This document shows positions 32,694-42,760 of a stretch of 64,000 nt of DNA, one piece after another. The position numbers were made by a program, and so were the translations under genes. The notes under the pieces were generated by a model. It saw only the letters and a program-made list of their open reading frames with translations, was not told the DNA's origin and searched no databases. This stretch comes from an uncultured Oscillospiraceae bacterium (GTDB lineage: Bacteria; Bacillota; Clostridia; Oscillospirales; Ruminococcaceae), in NCBI GenBank assembly GCA_934446355.1, contig CAKSEC010000004.1, forward strand, positions 145,977 to 209,976, given 5' to 3'. The first letter of the stretch is position 1. The number at the start of each line of letters is the position of its first letter.

Positions 32694-34562
32694 TTACGCC
32701 GCACTTCCCTGCGTGAACATACTTCTTGCATTAGGGAAGCCGCCATGATCGCCGCCCCACGGTCTGCCGCCGTTCTGGCTCCATGCTCCGAAGCCGCTGC
32801 CGGTCGCGCCGTTGCCGCTTACTCCGTCAGTGGCTGTGACAGTGGAAAGCAGTTCATCGCCGCAATATATCGAGTAATCCTGCCCGCTTACAAAGTCGGG
32901 CGTTGAGAAGATAAGCGATTCGCACATCTTAGGCGTCGTTATGCTTATTATGACGTCGCCGTCCCCGCTGCGTACCTCAAGTGTGCTGTCCGCTTCAACA
33001 TTGCCGTAGATCGACAGGCAGGGCTGTGATAACGTGCTGGGCGCCTGAGCCATTCCACGCGAGCCAAGTGCGATAAGAGTACCGCCGCTCAGCGCAAACG
33101 ACTGGTCGTAATCCAGTGCGCCGTTTCCGCCGTCTGTAGGTCCGAATACCACCAGTGTACCGCCGCTCATGGATATAGTACCGTTCGAGTCTATTCCGTC
33201 GCCGTCTGCGTTAGATGTCAGACTTCCTCCGGAAATTGCGATATAGGGCGTAAATCCGTCCTCTGCTGCGCTTCCGCAGGCATTCACGCCGTCGTCTGCC
33301 GCCCTGACGCTGATCGTGCCGCCGCTTATAGTTATTCCCACTGCTTCAAGCCCCTCGTAGGACTGCGTAATAAATATCTCGCCGTCTGTTATGGTCAAAA
33401 GCACGTCTGAATGTATTCCATCGTCGCCGGAAGCCAGCGTAAATATGCCCCCGTCTATCGTGATACTGCCGTTGGAATGCACTGCGTCGTCTGCGCAGTC
33501 TGCAGTGATAGTACCGCCGGATATAGTTATATCGCCGCCTGCCTTTAAGCCTTTCATGCTCTCGGCAGATGTGCCGTCCTCTGCTTTAAGTTCGCTGAAA
33601 TCAAAGCCGTCTGAGCCATCGGCGAAGAATCTGTCCATTCTGCCGCCGTTATCCGTTGTATATTCCACCGTGGAGCTGCCGCCGCCTGTCACGATATCAA
33701 CAGCGCCGTCCGTCATGCAGAGCACAGTTTCAGCCTGAAAACCGTTGTTGCCGCATACCAAATGATATTCGCCGCCGGTTATGCTGATGTAGCCCTTTTC
33801 AGCATTGTCCGTGCAGGTAGATTTTATGCCGTCGCAGCCGCTGTTCAAGGTAACGCTGCCCGCTGCCGCAAGCACGTAATCCTTTCCGATAATGCCGTCC
33901 TCCGCCGCTGTGACGCTGATAGTACCGCCGCACAGCTTCAAGCCGTCCTTGCTCTTTATGCCGTCTTTATACACACCGTTCACGAACAGCGAACCGCCGC
34001 CGTTTATCACCAGAGTGTCCTCAGAGAATATCGCCGCACCGGTGTCGTCAGAATTGCCCGTGCCGTCGGACAGCGTGCTGCTTGTTCCGTCCGCAAGCGT
34101 TATCGTCAGCTTATCTGCGCTCTTGCAGTATATTGCGGGACCGTCCTCGCAGGAAAGATCCAGCCCGTCAAGCACCAGATATACCTTATCATCGCTGCTG
34201 CAGTCGATAACTAACTGTCCGATCCCGCTGCCGGATATCGCATATGTTCCGGCTTTCGTGATGGTGGCGGTATTCCCTGCCGCGGAAACACCCGAACCAT
34301 TGCAGACAATACCTGAATCAGAAAAAATCACCTTGCTGCTGCAGACTTCCTGCGGCGTCATGTCCTTTTCGGTGGCAGTCTTTACTGTAAACTGCACCTT
34401 TTCTTCCTCCGCCTGAGAAATCTCAACCGGCGCTGCGGAAGCGTCCCCTGATTCCGCAGTTATCTCCCCCGATGAAACCGGAGTGCCGCTGCAGCCGGTG
34501 CTTGTGTTTACTGACAGTGCTATCGAGCAAAGTGCAGCAATAGTTCTTAGTGGTGATCTCAT
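32694..34562 (-). CDS. Secreted lipoprotein with Cthe_2159-like beta-helix domain
   Basis: This 622-residue protein starts with a lipoprotein signal whose lipobox STGC places Cys near residue 24. A Ser/Glu-rich spacer follows. From about residue 75 it consists of repeated beta-helix coils with patterns like ITISGGTI, ADDAVHSNGSI and GDDGIHSD. Their Gly-Asp-rich turns look suited to calcium binding. This matches the Cthe_2159 carbohydrate-binding (polygalacturonate-binding) family. The C-terminus is Gly/Trp-rich. It is last in a unit with DUF4956 and VTC-like genes, a recurring combination whose common function is unclear. Confidence 0.85.
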   Translation of the reverse strand: MRSPLRTIAALCSIALSVNTSTGCSGTPVSSGEITAESGDASAAPVEISQAEEEKVQFTVKTATEKDMTPQEVCSSKVIFSDSGIVCNGSGVSAAGNTATITKAGTYAISGSGIGQLVIDCSSDDKVYLVLDGLDLSCEDGPAIYCKSADKLTITLADGTSSTLSDGTGNSDDTGAAIFSEDTLVINGGGSLFVNGVYKDGIKSKDGLKLCGGTISVTAAEDGIIGKDYVLAAAGSVTLNSGCDGIKSTCTDNAEKGYISITGGEYHLVCGNNGFQAETVLCMTDGAVDIVTGGGSSTVEYTTDNGGRMDRFFADGSDGFDFSELKAEDGTSAESMKGLKAGGDITISGGTITADCADDAVHSNGSITIDGGIFTLASGDDGIHSDVLLTITDGEIFITQSYEGLEAVGITISGGTISVRAADDGVNACGSAAEDGFTPYIAISGGSLTSNADGDGIDSNGTISMSGGTLVVFGPTDGGNGALDYDQSFALSGGTLIALGSRGMAQAPSTLSQPCLSIYGNVEADSTLEVRSGDGDVIISITTPKMCESLIFSTPDFVSGQDYSIYCGDELLSTVTATDGVSGNGATGSGFGAWSQNGGRPWGGDHGGFPNARSMFTQGSAA

Positions 34563-34620
34563 TTGTAACGCTCCCTTGAAATGCCATGGACCTAATATAT
34601 CATGGTTTGAACCATCGGTT

Positions 34621-35292
34621 TTATAGTGCGCCCTCGTTTTCCGGCATAAGCCCGATGGATATCATCAGATTGCCGTTGCGTGTGCGGAGTTTGTCTATCA
34701 TTTCTTTCTGGCGTGACGGGTCTTTTTCGAGTACCTCATAGCGCAGGTCGAACAGCGTACCCATTGCGGTAGTCTTGACCTGAATAAGTTCGCAATGGCT
34801 GAGGTATTCTGCGAATATATCGTCGAACGCCCCGCTGTAGTCGAGATTTTCAGGTATCGAGATACGCAGCAGCTTCTTTCTGCGGTCTGTCCTGAGTGCG
34901 GGAATGAACCCGGTCACTGCCAGAACAATGCCAGCAGCCACCGCAAGAAGCGCAGCAAACCCGATGTAGCCCATGCCTGTTGCAAGACCTATGCTCATCG
35001 CATAGAAGATATAGCATATATCTCGTGCGCTGCCCGGCGCAGAACGGAATCTCACAAGATTGAATGCGCCCATGACCGCAATTCCTGCGCCGACCGAGCC
35101 ATTCACCAGCATTATTACCGCCTGAACGAGCACCGGCATCACGATAAGCGTGATAAGCAGGCTCTGCGACGAGCGTTTTGACGTCAGCCGGTAGATCACC
35201 GCCGCAAGTATGCCAAAGGCTATTGACGAGCCGGTGCATATCAGCGCAGACGCCGCCGAAAGTCCCTCGGCAGGAATTATAGAATCAAACAT
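34621..35292 (-). CDS. DUF4956 membrane protein
   Basis: This 223-residue protein has four to five membrane helices in the first two-thirds, with the conserved GAFNLVRFRSAPGSARDICY in a cytoplasmic loop near residue 80, then a soluble C-terminal domain of about 75 residues. This is the DUF4956 pattern. These proteins regularly neighbour VTC-domain polyphosphate polymerase-like proteins. The ATG at 35292 (GGAG upstream) overlaps the end of the VTC gene by 8 nt, so translation is probably coupled. Function is not established. Confidence 0.88.
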   Translation of the reverse strand: MFDSIIPAEGLSAASALICTGSSIAFGILAAVIYRLTSKRSSQSLLITLIVMPVLVQAVIMLVNGSVGAGIAVMGAFNLVRFRSAPGSARDICYIFYAMSIGLATGMGYIGFAALLAVAAGIVLAVTGFIPALRTDRRKKLLRISIPENLDYSGAFDDIFAEYLSHCELIQVKTTAMGTLFDLRYEVLEKDPSRQKEMIDKLRTRNGNLMISIGLMPENEGAL

Positions 35293-36025
35293 TAAATTCA
35301 CTCCGTATGTCGTTAATTGAACCGGCTTCACCGGCGATTTTCTCCTTGTACACTGAGCCGTATTTTGAAAAAGAACCGGGGGTCAATTCAAGGTCGGCAA
35401 GTATGTCGGCAAGCCACAGCGGGACGGCTGCGGCGGATTTTATCTCCATCACGCAGTCGGGCTGTGCTTTCAGCAGCTTTCCTGCAGTACCGAAGCGCAG
35501 GTCGGTCTGATCGAGCCGATATCTGACATTATTGTCGAGCGTCAGCCGAAGTTCGCCGTCGTCGTTTCCATGGAATGCCCGCCGGTCGTAGAATATCGCA
35601 GCGGCGGGTCTGAGCGACAGCCGCTTTGTTGTGTAGTCTATCTCGGACATCACCTGTCTGCCGTTGTAATCCGGCATTTCCGGCGCTTCCCCGCCGCATA
35701 TATAGTTATACGCCTGAAGATAAGTCATAGCCGCACGGCGTTTATAGACCGTCCCACGAAACTTTTTCTTTATCTCTAGGAACACCGTGCTGTCGTCCTC
35801 AGGCACGCCGTATGCCCTGAGCCTGAGTTTCTCACGGTATATAGGCTTGCTGAGCGACGTTCTTATCAGGATATCGCTGTTGTCGCAATAAATCGAACTG
35901 ATAGTCTGGCGGGAATACGCGTCCTCGGTCATCATGCCTGAGATACGCTCCAAAATCGACTGCTTTTGCCGTTCAGTCAGCAGGTACTTTATTTCATGCC
36001 GCATGAATGTATTCGCATATGCCAC
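35285..36025 (-). CDS. VTC-domain protein (polyphosphate polymerase-like)
   Basis: This 246-residue protein carries the tunnel-fold VTC domain, with RHEIKYLLTERQ at the N-terminus and SSIYCDNSDILI. The basic tunnel stretch is YREKLRLRAYG, then FLEIKKKFRGTVYKRR near residue 85. The conserved acidic EIKSAAAVP lies near the C-terminus. In yeast this fold makes polyphosphate from ATP; bacterial members are mostly uncharacterised. A GTG at 36025 with AAGGCGGTG upstream is preferred; the ATG at 36004 is the alternative. It heads a unit with DUF4956 and Cthe_2159-like genes. Confidence 0.87.
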   Translation of the reverse strand: MAYANTFMRHEIKYLLTERQKQSILERISGMMTEDAYSRQTISSIYCDNSDILIRTSLSKPIYREKLRLRAYGVPEDDSTVFLEIKKKFRGTVYKRRAAMTYLQAYNYICGGEAPEMPDYNGRQVMSEIDYTTKRLSLRPAAAIFYDRRAFHGNDDGELRLTLDNNVRYRLDQTDLRFGTAGKLLKAQPDCVMEIKSAAAVPLWLADILADLELTPGSFSKYGSVYKEKIAGEAGSINDIRSEFNV

Positions 36026-36224
36026 CGTATCACCGCCTTACCCTATCGCCGCCTTACTGGTATAAATTATAACTCATATATGTGACAATTTTATGATAAA
36101 CGTAAAAGTTTTTTCCCGCCAAAGAAAAAAACTAAATCACAAAATTGTGCAAATTGCCGGAAATCAAAGCAGGCTCCACATCACGCACCGGCTTTTGTCA
36201 GTACGTTTTGTGAAGCCGCTTCGT

Positions 36225-38792
36225 TTATATCGACTCATTATTGCCTGCGGGGTCTGTCGTTCTCCCGAAAATGCGCATTTTGCCGCCGCTTACGCTGTAC
36301 ATCAGCCCCGTGTAGCCCCCACTGTCGGACTGCTGAGCAAATACCGGAGCATTACCCGCCGCCAGCGAAAGATAATCCGTGAAAGCCAATCCAAGCCAAG
36401 CCGCATATATTGCGGACAGCGTGAGCACGACAGCGAACACCGCTCTTTTCAGCCTCGGCATTGCCGGAGTACCGCCCGACCACCTGCCCAGAAGCTTTCT
36501 GAGCACTGCCGAAAGTCCCATCAGCACTCCCGCCGCAGCAGGTATCATTACCGCCATGCACAGCCATTCCTGCCATGAAAGCTGCACCATATAGAACAGG
36601 TCGCTCAATACCCATGAAGCAAGGCAGAACGCCGCAGGCAGCACGATAAGCATACCTATATGCCATTTTCTGAATGGTCTGCATACACCGTACAGCACGG
36701 AATAGCACACAGCTGCCGTGTAATATACAGCCATCACCGAAAGCCGTTCGTGCGGGATAGCGAAAATATTCTGCAGTATCAGCAGCGCAGATATTCCAAG
36801 CACGACCGCCAGACCGCCCGGCAGAGCCTTTTTCAGCACGTTCGTTATGAAGCTGCCCTTTACAAGGCTGTGATTAGGTTCAAGTGCCAGCAGGAACGAC
36901 GGCGCACCGATAAACAATGCGCTGACCAGCGTCAGCTGTATCGGCTGGAACGGATAGGCAGCCGGAACGAACAGGAACAATATCGCAAGCAGGAACGAGA
37001 ATATAGTCTTGACAAGAAACAGCGCCGCAGAACGCTGAATATTGTTGATACACCGCCTGCCCTCTTCAACGGCGAGCGGCATTGACGAGAAGTCCGAATC
37101 GAGCAGCACAAGCTGTGATACGCACCGGGCGGCGTCGCTTCCCGACTGCATAGCGACCGAGCAGTCCGCCTCCCTGAGCGCAAGGACATCGTTCACGCCG
37201 TCGCCGGTCATTGCGACCTTGTGACCCGCCGCTCTCAGCGCACGGACTAGTTCAAGCTTTCTCTGCGGGGTCACTCTGCCAAATACTGTGACCGATTCAG
37301 CTGCGCCGGAAAGCTCCTCGTCTGAAAGCAAGGAAGCGTCGACGAAGTTTTCAGCACCGGGAAGCCCCGCCTTTGCAGCTACGTTGGATACCGTCACAGG
37401 GTCGTCGCCGGAAATCACCTTCAGCGTCACGCCCTGCTCCCTGAAATAGGCGAGCGTGGACGGCGCACTTTCACGTATCTCGTCAGAAAGCACGACCAGT
37501 GCCTTAGGTTCAAGACCTGCGGGCAGAGCCTTGTCCGGCAGGCTTTCACCGCTCTGTGCGAGAAGCAGCACACGCTGTCCCTTTTCGGAATACTCAGAGC
37601 ATATCCCGCTGAGTTTAGCGTATTCCTCAGGCGGCAGCACAAAGCTGGGTGCGCCCAGAACAAGCGTGCCGAAGCCGTCTATCTGTGCGCCGCTCCATTT
37701 TCTTGCCGAGGAAAAAGGCTCGGTGCGCACGCATTTTACGTCCGGCTTCTGCGGGAACGCTTTTGATATCGCAGCCATCGTCTGGTTTTCCTCGCCCATG
37801 GCTGCGGCTAGTGCGGAAAGTGCGCTTTCGGCATTGAATGCGCTGTCCAGACGGCGGACTTCGCTCAGCTTCATGCTTCCGGTGGTTATAGTGCCGGTCT
37901 TGTCCAAACACAGGACATCGACACGTGCAAGGCTCTCCACGCAGTAGAGGTCCTGACAGAGCGTCTGCTTCCTGCCCAGTCTTATCGAACTTACCGCCAG
38001 TGCGATACTTGTCAGGAGCACAAGTCCCTCAGGTATCATGCCTATTACTGCGGCGGTGGTGCTCGTTACGCTGTATCTGATATCCTGACCGGCTACAAAC
38101 AGCGCCTTTGTGAACAGCACCAGAGCAAACGGCAGGATACACAGCGATATCGTGGATATTATCTTGTTTATGGCATTCATCATCTCGGAATGCCGCTTTT
38201 TCTGCTTCTTTGCGCCGCTTGCTATTTTGTTTGCGCAGGCGTCCGCGCCAACTGCGGTGACCTCTGCCCTGCCCTTTCCCGTAACCACGAAGCTGCCTGA
38301 ATACAGAGTATCGCCGGGGTGCTTCGTGACTGTATCGCTTTCGCCGGTCAGCAGGCTTTCGTCTGCGTCAAGTTCACCCTCTGCAAGAATGCCGTCCGCA
38401 CATAGCTGACGTCCCGCAGAAAGCAGCATGATGTCCCCCGGAACGATATCCGCCACCGGAACGACCCTTTCCCCGCCGTCACGCAGCAGGTGCGCCTTAG
38501 GCGCGGATATCAGCGAAAGGCGGTCTATCGTGCGCTTTGAGCGTATCTCCTGCACTATGCCGATGGCGATGTTGCAGAATATCACTCCCATGAACATCAT
38601 GTTGCGGTAGGCACCCACAAGTGCGACGCACACCGCAAGTATCACGTTTATAAGGTTGAACAGAGTGAATATATTATCGGCGAATATCCTGCCGACGCTC
38701 TTGGTTTTCACCGAAAAGCTGCCGTTTGATTCGCCCCGGCGTATCTTTTCGTCCGCCTCAGCCTGAGTGAGACCCTTATTTATGTCAGTCAT
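36225..38792 (-). CDS. Cation-translocating P-type ATPase (CtpE-like)
   Basis: The 855-residue pump has an actuator motif SLLTGES near residue 150, the phosphorylation motif DKTGTIT with Asp297, and GDGVND in the P domain. About ten membrane helices are visible. The membrane motif IGMIPEGLVLLTS followed by LARVDVLCLDKTGT resembles mycobacterial CtpE, a Ca2+ transporter, more than heavy-metal pumps. No N-terminal metal-binding domain is present. The ATG at 38792 is chosen because the GTG at 38801 lies in the ribosome site. It starts 20 nt after thiN. Confidence 0.9.
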   Translation of the reverse strand: MTDINKGLTQAEADEKIRRGESNGSFSVKTKSVGRIFADNIFTLFNLINVILAVCVALVGAYRNMMFMGVIFCNIAIGIVQEIRSKRTIDRLSLISAPKAHLLRDGGERVVPVADIVPGDIMLLSAGRQLCADGILAEGELDADESLLTGESDTVTKHPGDTLYSGSFVVTGKGRAEVTAVGADACANKIASGAKKQKKRHSEMMNAINKIISTISLCILPFALVLFTKALFVAGQDIRYSVTSTTAAVIGMIPEGLVLLTSIALAVSSIRLGRKQTLCQDLYCVESLARVDVLCLDKTGTITTGSMKLSEVRRLDSAFNAESALSALAAAMGEENQTMAAISKAFPQKPDVKCVRTEPFSSARKWSGAQIDGFGTLVLGAPSFVLPPEEYAKLSGICSEYSEKGQRVLLLAQSGESLPDKALPAGLEPKALVVLSDEIRESAPSTLAYFREQGVTLKVISGDDPVTVSNVAAKAGLPGAENFVDASLLSDEELSGAAESVTVFGRVTPQRKLELVRALRAAGHKVAMTGDGVNDVLALREADCSVAMQSGSDAARCVSQLVLLDSDFSSMPLAVEEGRRCINNIQRSAALFLVKTIFSFLLAILFLFVPAAYPFQPIQLTLVSALFIGAPSFLLALEPNHSLVKGSFITNVLKKALPGGLAVVLGISALLILQNIFAIPHERLSVMAVYYTAAVCYSVLYGVCRPFRKWHIGMLIVLPAAFCLASWVLSDLFYMVQLSWQEWLCMAVMIPAAAGVLMGLSAVLRKLLGRWSGGTPAMPRLKRAVFAVVLTLSAIYAAWLGLAFTDYLSLAAGNAPVFAQQSDSGGYTGLMYSVSGGKMRIFGRTTDPAGNNESI

Positions 38793-38812
38793 GACGGTCA
38801 CCTCTCATTTTA

Positions 38813-39436
38813 TCAGCCCTGACCGATATTCTCTCTTTGCTCGATTATCAGCGCAGTACCGCCGTGCACGATTATCCTGCCCTCGTCGTCGCTGACTTCG
38901 TTGCTGACGCCGAGCGGGTAGGCGTTGTCAAGGCGATATCTCACCAAGCCGTATTTCATTCCATATTCGCTCACGGTGCAGGTCTCGCCATAAGCGAAAA
39001 CCGACACGTACCCCTTGAATTTAGGTATAACTACATCGCATTCACGTGCAATACGGATACGGGTACTTTCGCTGATGATGATACCCCTGACGCCCTTGCG
39101 GCGCAGAAATTCAAGCGTCTGTATATTCGCTATCGTATGATCTACCCTGCCGCCAAGCGCACAGTAGAGCCTTATTTCATCGCAGCCGTTGGCTATTGCG
39201 GTTTTGCACGCAAGAATCGTGTCCGTGTCGTCCTTTTCGGCGGGCGTGCGTATCACCTTTACTCCGGCAGGCAACTCGCTTTTCACGCTGTCAAGGTCGC
39301 CCACAACTATATCGGGCGTTATCCCCGCAGCAATTGCGTGGTCAAGTCCATGGTCGGCGCATACTATCAGCCCCTCAGGCTTTTCAGGAATAACGCACTC
39401 CGGCGAACCGCATATTATCGAACAAATTCCAGCCAT
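38813..39436 (-). CDS. thiN: Thiamine diphosphokinase
   Basis: ThiN transfers diphosphate from ATP to thiamine, giving the cofactor thiamine diphosphate. The 207-residue protein shows the family blocks CADHGLDHAIAAGITPD, then IVVGDLDSV, EKDDTDT and YCALGGRVDHTIANI, matching thiamine pyrophosphokinase catalytic and binding regions. It lies 3 nt after rsgA, the same order as rsgA-rpe-thiN in Bacillus but without rpe. Confidence 0.95.
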   Translation of the reverse strand: MAGICSIICGSPECVIPEKPEGLIVCADHGLDHAIAAGITPDIVVGDLDSVKSELPAGVKVIRTPAEKDDTDTILACKTAIANGCDEIRLYCALGGRVDHTIANIQTLEFLRRKGVRGIIISESTRIRIARECDVVIPKFKGYVSVFAYGETCTVSEYGMKYGLVRYRLDNAYPLGVSNEVSDDEGRIIVHGGTALIIEQRENIGQG

Positions 39437-39439
39437 AAT

Positions 39440-40399
39440 TCACTCCCAGTCGTTTATTTTGCTTGCCTCGTCGTACATTCTGAGGTAGCTTGCATAGCGT
39501 GACTGCGCTATGTCTCCGTTTTCTGCGGCAAAGCGTACTGCGCAGTCCTTTTCTTTGATGTGTGCGCAGTCGGCGAAGCGGCATTTCTCCGCATACCCTG
39601 CGAACTCACGGAAGCTGTTGTCGAGTTCCCCCGCAGGTATCCTGCAGTATCTTTCAGTATCGACAGTCGAAAATCCCGGTGTATCAGCGACGTAGCCTGT
39701 CATCGAGCCATCAAGTTCGCACAGGCGGTAAAGCTGCGCCTGACGCGTCGTGTGCTTACCTCTGCCAAGCTTCTTGCTTATCACGCCGGTTTCAAGGGAA
39801 AGCTGCGGAAACAGCGTGTTCAGCAGGCTAGATTTACCCACGCCGGAATTGCCGATAAACGCAGTCAACCTGCCGTTCAGAAACTCTCTTACGCTGTGAG
39901 CGCCCTCGCCGGTCAGGTTGTTCACCTCGCATACCCTTATGCCGATATTGCGGTACACGGCGGCTATTTCGCCCGCATTCATGAGGTCAGGCTTTGTAAA
40001 TGCTATCATCGGCTCAACGCCCTTGCTGTCCGCTATTGCGATAAGCTTGTCGAGAATGAAGCAGTTAGGCGACGGCTCGGCGCAGCTTATCACGAACACT
40101 ATGCCGTCAAGATTTGCAAGCGGCGGGCGGACAAGGTGGTTCTTCCTCGGAAGTATCTCGGCGATAAGCGGCTCGTGATTCTCCTGAAGTTCCAGCCTTA
40201 CGATATCTCCAGCGCTGGGGCTTATTCCATTCTGCCGGAAAACGCCCCTTGCGGCGCACTTGTATTCCGTGCCCTCTGGAGTCGGTGTTTTGCCCTCCTC
40301 ATAGCCCGAAAGGGCATCTACATAATAGATGCCCCCGACAGCTCTGGTTATCAATCCATAGATGTTATCCACGGCTGAAATAACATTACCCCCTGTCAT
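39440..40399 (-). CDS. rsgA: Ribosome small-subunit-dependent GTPase A
   Basis: RsgA is a circularly permuted GTPase that helps late 30S ribosome maturation. The 319-residue protein has an N-terminal OB domain (GIYYVDALSG) and G4-like FTKPDL. G1 is GNSGVGKSSLLN and the switch II region is DTPGFS. A C-terminal zinc site follows, with CRFADCAHIKEKDCAV. The GKHTTRQ switch I histidine is present. The ATG overlaps the pknB stop by one base. Confidence 0.96.
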   Translation of the reverse strand: MTGGNVISAVDNIYGLITRAVGGIYYVDALSGYEEGKTPTPEGTEYKCAARGVFRQNGISPSAGDIVRLELQENHEPLIAEILPRKNHLVRPPLANLDGIVFVISCAEPSPNCFILDKLIAIADSKGVEPMIAFTKPDLMNAGEIAAVYRNIGIRVCEVNNLTGEGAHSVREFLNGRLTAFIGNSGVGKSSLLNTLFPQLSLETGVISKKLGRGKHTTRQAQLYRLCELDGSMTGYVADTPGFSTVDTERYCRIPAGELDNSFREFAGYAEKCRFADCAHIKEKDCAVRFAAENGDIAQSRYASYLRMYDEASKINDWE

Positions 40400-42678
40400 C
40401 ACTCGACTGCGATACCCTGTCCGCCGGACTCTGTCGGCTCAGAAGAAGTATCCGGCTGCGAAGATTCGTTCTGCTCAGGCTCTGAACTTGTGTTGTCAGC
40501 TTCCTGAGTGTCTATCGTTGCGTCTGCTGTGTCCGGCTCTGAGGTATCGAGCGGCGGCTCTGTTTCATCAGCCTTGTTCAACTCGTCGAATATCTTGCTG
40601 TAAACTGTATCCTCTGCAGTAGCCTTGCTTCCGTCCTCAGGGAATACGACCACGATATCCATATATGTGCCGGTCTTTCCGGTCTGCTTTGACGTTACCT
40701 TGATGGTGACATTCTTGGTTTCGCCCGGCTTGCCCTTTACGACATACTTCATCGTCTTGCTGGAAACAAGTCCCACATCGAGCGTTACGCTGTTCTCTTC
40801 GTCAAGAACGCCGTCAACGAAGTATCTGAACTCGAACTCGCCGGTAGCCTTCTTGGGCAGGCTGAATGTCAGGCTTCTTTCCTTAACAGCGATCTCGCCG
40901 GAACTTATTTTCAGGGTTATCTCCGTGTCACGGTCTACCATCGTACCGGGCTCGATACTCTGCTCAACGACGGTATCCTTTTCGTGCTCTTCGTCGTCAA
41001 CATACTCGATTTTTGCGTTCAGGTGGTACTCGTTGGCACGCTCCAGCGCAACGGAATAAGGAAGCGTCAGGAACTTCGGCACTGATACGGAAGTAGACTT
41101 CGGACCGCTGCTGATGAACAGCACGACCGTGCTTCCCTGATCTGCCATCTCGTGAGCGGCAGGCTCGGTGCGGATAATGAAATCCTTTGCGACCTCGTCG
41201 TCCTCGTCATATACGTTCTTTACCTTGAAGCCGTCCTTTTCAAGCTTGCTCTTTGCAATAGCTGCGCTGAGGTTGGACAGATCCTGAATCTCTATCTTGC
41301 GGATACCCTTGCTGACCTTTACAGTGACCTCGGTGCCCGCCTTTATCTTACGTCCCTCAGGGTACTGCTGATCGAATATCTGATCCTTTGTGACCTCGCT
41401 CCACTGCTGTTCGGGAACAAGCGTCATATATGCCGAGTACTTGGCCTTTGCCTCGTCCCATGTCATTCCGACAAGGTTCGGCATGAGGAACTCGTTGCTG
41501 TCGGTGACGCTGATATTCTCAGAATCATTCGATATGCCGAGAATGCTCGACAGCTTGCCCTCGTCACCGCCGCCGATATTGTTCACCACAAGTATCAGCA
41601 CAAGGAAAACCGTTGCGATAACGAACGCAGTACCGACCGCAAACAGAATAGGTATCAGCGGCGAACGGCGTTCCTCGTATTCGTCGTCATCGTCCTCGTA
41701 ATCATCATCGTCGTATTCGTCCTCATCATCAGGCTCGCTGCGCACTGCCTGACGGCGGCGGTTTCTTTCCTGCTCTGCTGCGGGGATAGGACGGTCGAAA
41801 TACTTGGTCGTGCCGTCGGTAGAATTGTACTTATACTCGAAAATGATGCCCGGATTCTTCTTGAATTCCTCAAGGTCCTTTATCATCTCGCCGGCGGTCT
41901 GATAACGCTGAGCGGGGTCCTTCTGCATTGCACGCATTACTATCTGCTCAAGCCCCTCTGCGATCGTGCTGTTTATCTCAGACGGCTTCTTGGGCGTGCT
42001 CTGCATGTGCATGAGAGCGATCGACACCGGAGTATCGCCATCGAACGGCTTCTTACCCGTGAGCATTTCATAAAGAGCCACACCCACTGAATAGATGTCG
42101 CTGCGCTCGTCGGTTATGTCGCCCCTTGCCTGCTCAGGGCTGATGTAATGCACAGAACCGATGGTCTTTTCGGACATGGTCTTATTGTTCTCACGGTTGA
42201 AGCGAGCAATACCAAAGTCCATGACCTTTATCGTGCCGTCGCTCAGCAGCATGACGTTGCTCGACTTGATGTCGCGGTGAACTATCCCGCGGTCGTGTGC
42301 GTGCTGAAGCGCTTTAAGTATCTGAATAGTGAAGTGAACAGCGTCACGCCATTTCAGCACGCCCTGCTGCTCGATGTAGTCCGTCAGAGTTATGCCGTCA
42401 ACATATTCCATTACAATGAACTGCACCTTGTCCGTGAATCCCACGTCGTATATCTTCACGATATTGGGGTGAGAGAGCAGCGCAATTGCCTTGGATTCGT
42501 TGCGGAAACGGCGCAGGAACTCATCGCTGCCTGCGAACTCAGTCTTGAGTATCTTTACGGCAACTATCCTGTCCTCTTCGATATCACGGGCCTTGTATAT
42601 ATCAGCCATGCCTCCGACGCCGATAAGCTCCAGAAGCTCGTATCTGCCGTCCAGCTTCTTTCCGATATTACTGTCCAT
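40399..42678 (-). CDS. pknB: PASTA-domain Ser/Thr protein kinase
   Basis: This 759-residue membrane kinase senses cell-wall fragments or lipid II in known homologues. The kinase domain (about 10-275) includes the Gly-rich GVGGMADIYKA, VAVKILK, the catalytic loop IVHRDIKSSNVML and DFGIARF. An Arg/Asp/Glu-rich juxtamembrane region leads to one membrane helix (about 345-370). Three extracellular PASTA repeats follow (about 395-590), and the tail ends in a Ser/Thr/Glu-rich stretch. It lies directly after prpC but has its own promoter. It likely phosphorylates division and wall-synthesis proteins. Confidence 0.96.
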   Translation of the reverse strand: MDSNIGKKLDGRYELLELIGVGGMADIYKARDIEEDRIVAVKILKTEFAGSDEFLRRFRNESKAIALLSHPNIVKIYDVGFTDKVQFIVMEYVDGITLTDYIEQQGVLKWRDAVHFTIQILKALQHAHDRGIVHRDIKSSNVMLLSDGTIKVMDFGIARFNRENNKTMSEKTIGSVHYISPEQARGDITDERSDIYSVGVALYEMLTGKKPFDGDTPVSIALMHMQSTPKKPSEINSTIAEGLEQIVMRAMQKDPAQRYQTAGEMIKDLEEFKKNPGIIFEYKYNSTDGTTKYFDRPIPAAEQERNRRRQAVRSEPDDEDEYDDDDYEDDDDEYEERRSPLIPILFAVGTAFVIATVFLVLILVVNNIGGGDEGKLSSILGISNDSENISVTDSNEFLMPNLVGMTWDEAKAKYSAYMTLVPEQQWSEVTKDQIFDQQYPEGRKIKAGTEVTVKVSKGIRKIEIQDLSNLSAAIAKSKLEKDGFKVKNVYDEDDEVAKDFIIRTEPAAHEMADQGSTVVLFISSGPKSTSVSVPKFLTLPYSVALERANEYHLNAKIEYVDDEEHEKDTVVEQSIEPGTMVDRDTEITLKISSGEIAVKERSLTFSLPKKATGEFEFRYFVDGVLDEENSVTLDVGLVSSKTMKYVVKGKPGETKNVTIKVTSKQTGKTGTYMDIVVVFPEDGSKATAEDTVYSKIFDELNKADETEPPLDTSEPDTADATIDTQEADNTSSEPEQNESSQPDTSSEPTESGGQGIAVE

Positions 42679-42760
42679 AAATGCTCCGCCATTTCTCCAT
42701 ACATGATATATTCTGTCCGGTGCGCCGTATGGCAGCGCACGGTATGCCAGTCATATTACC

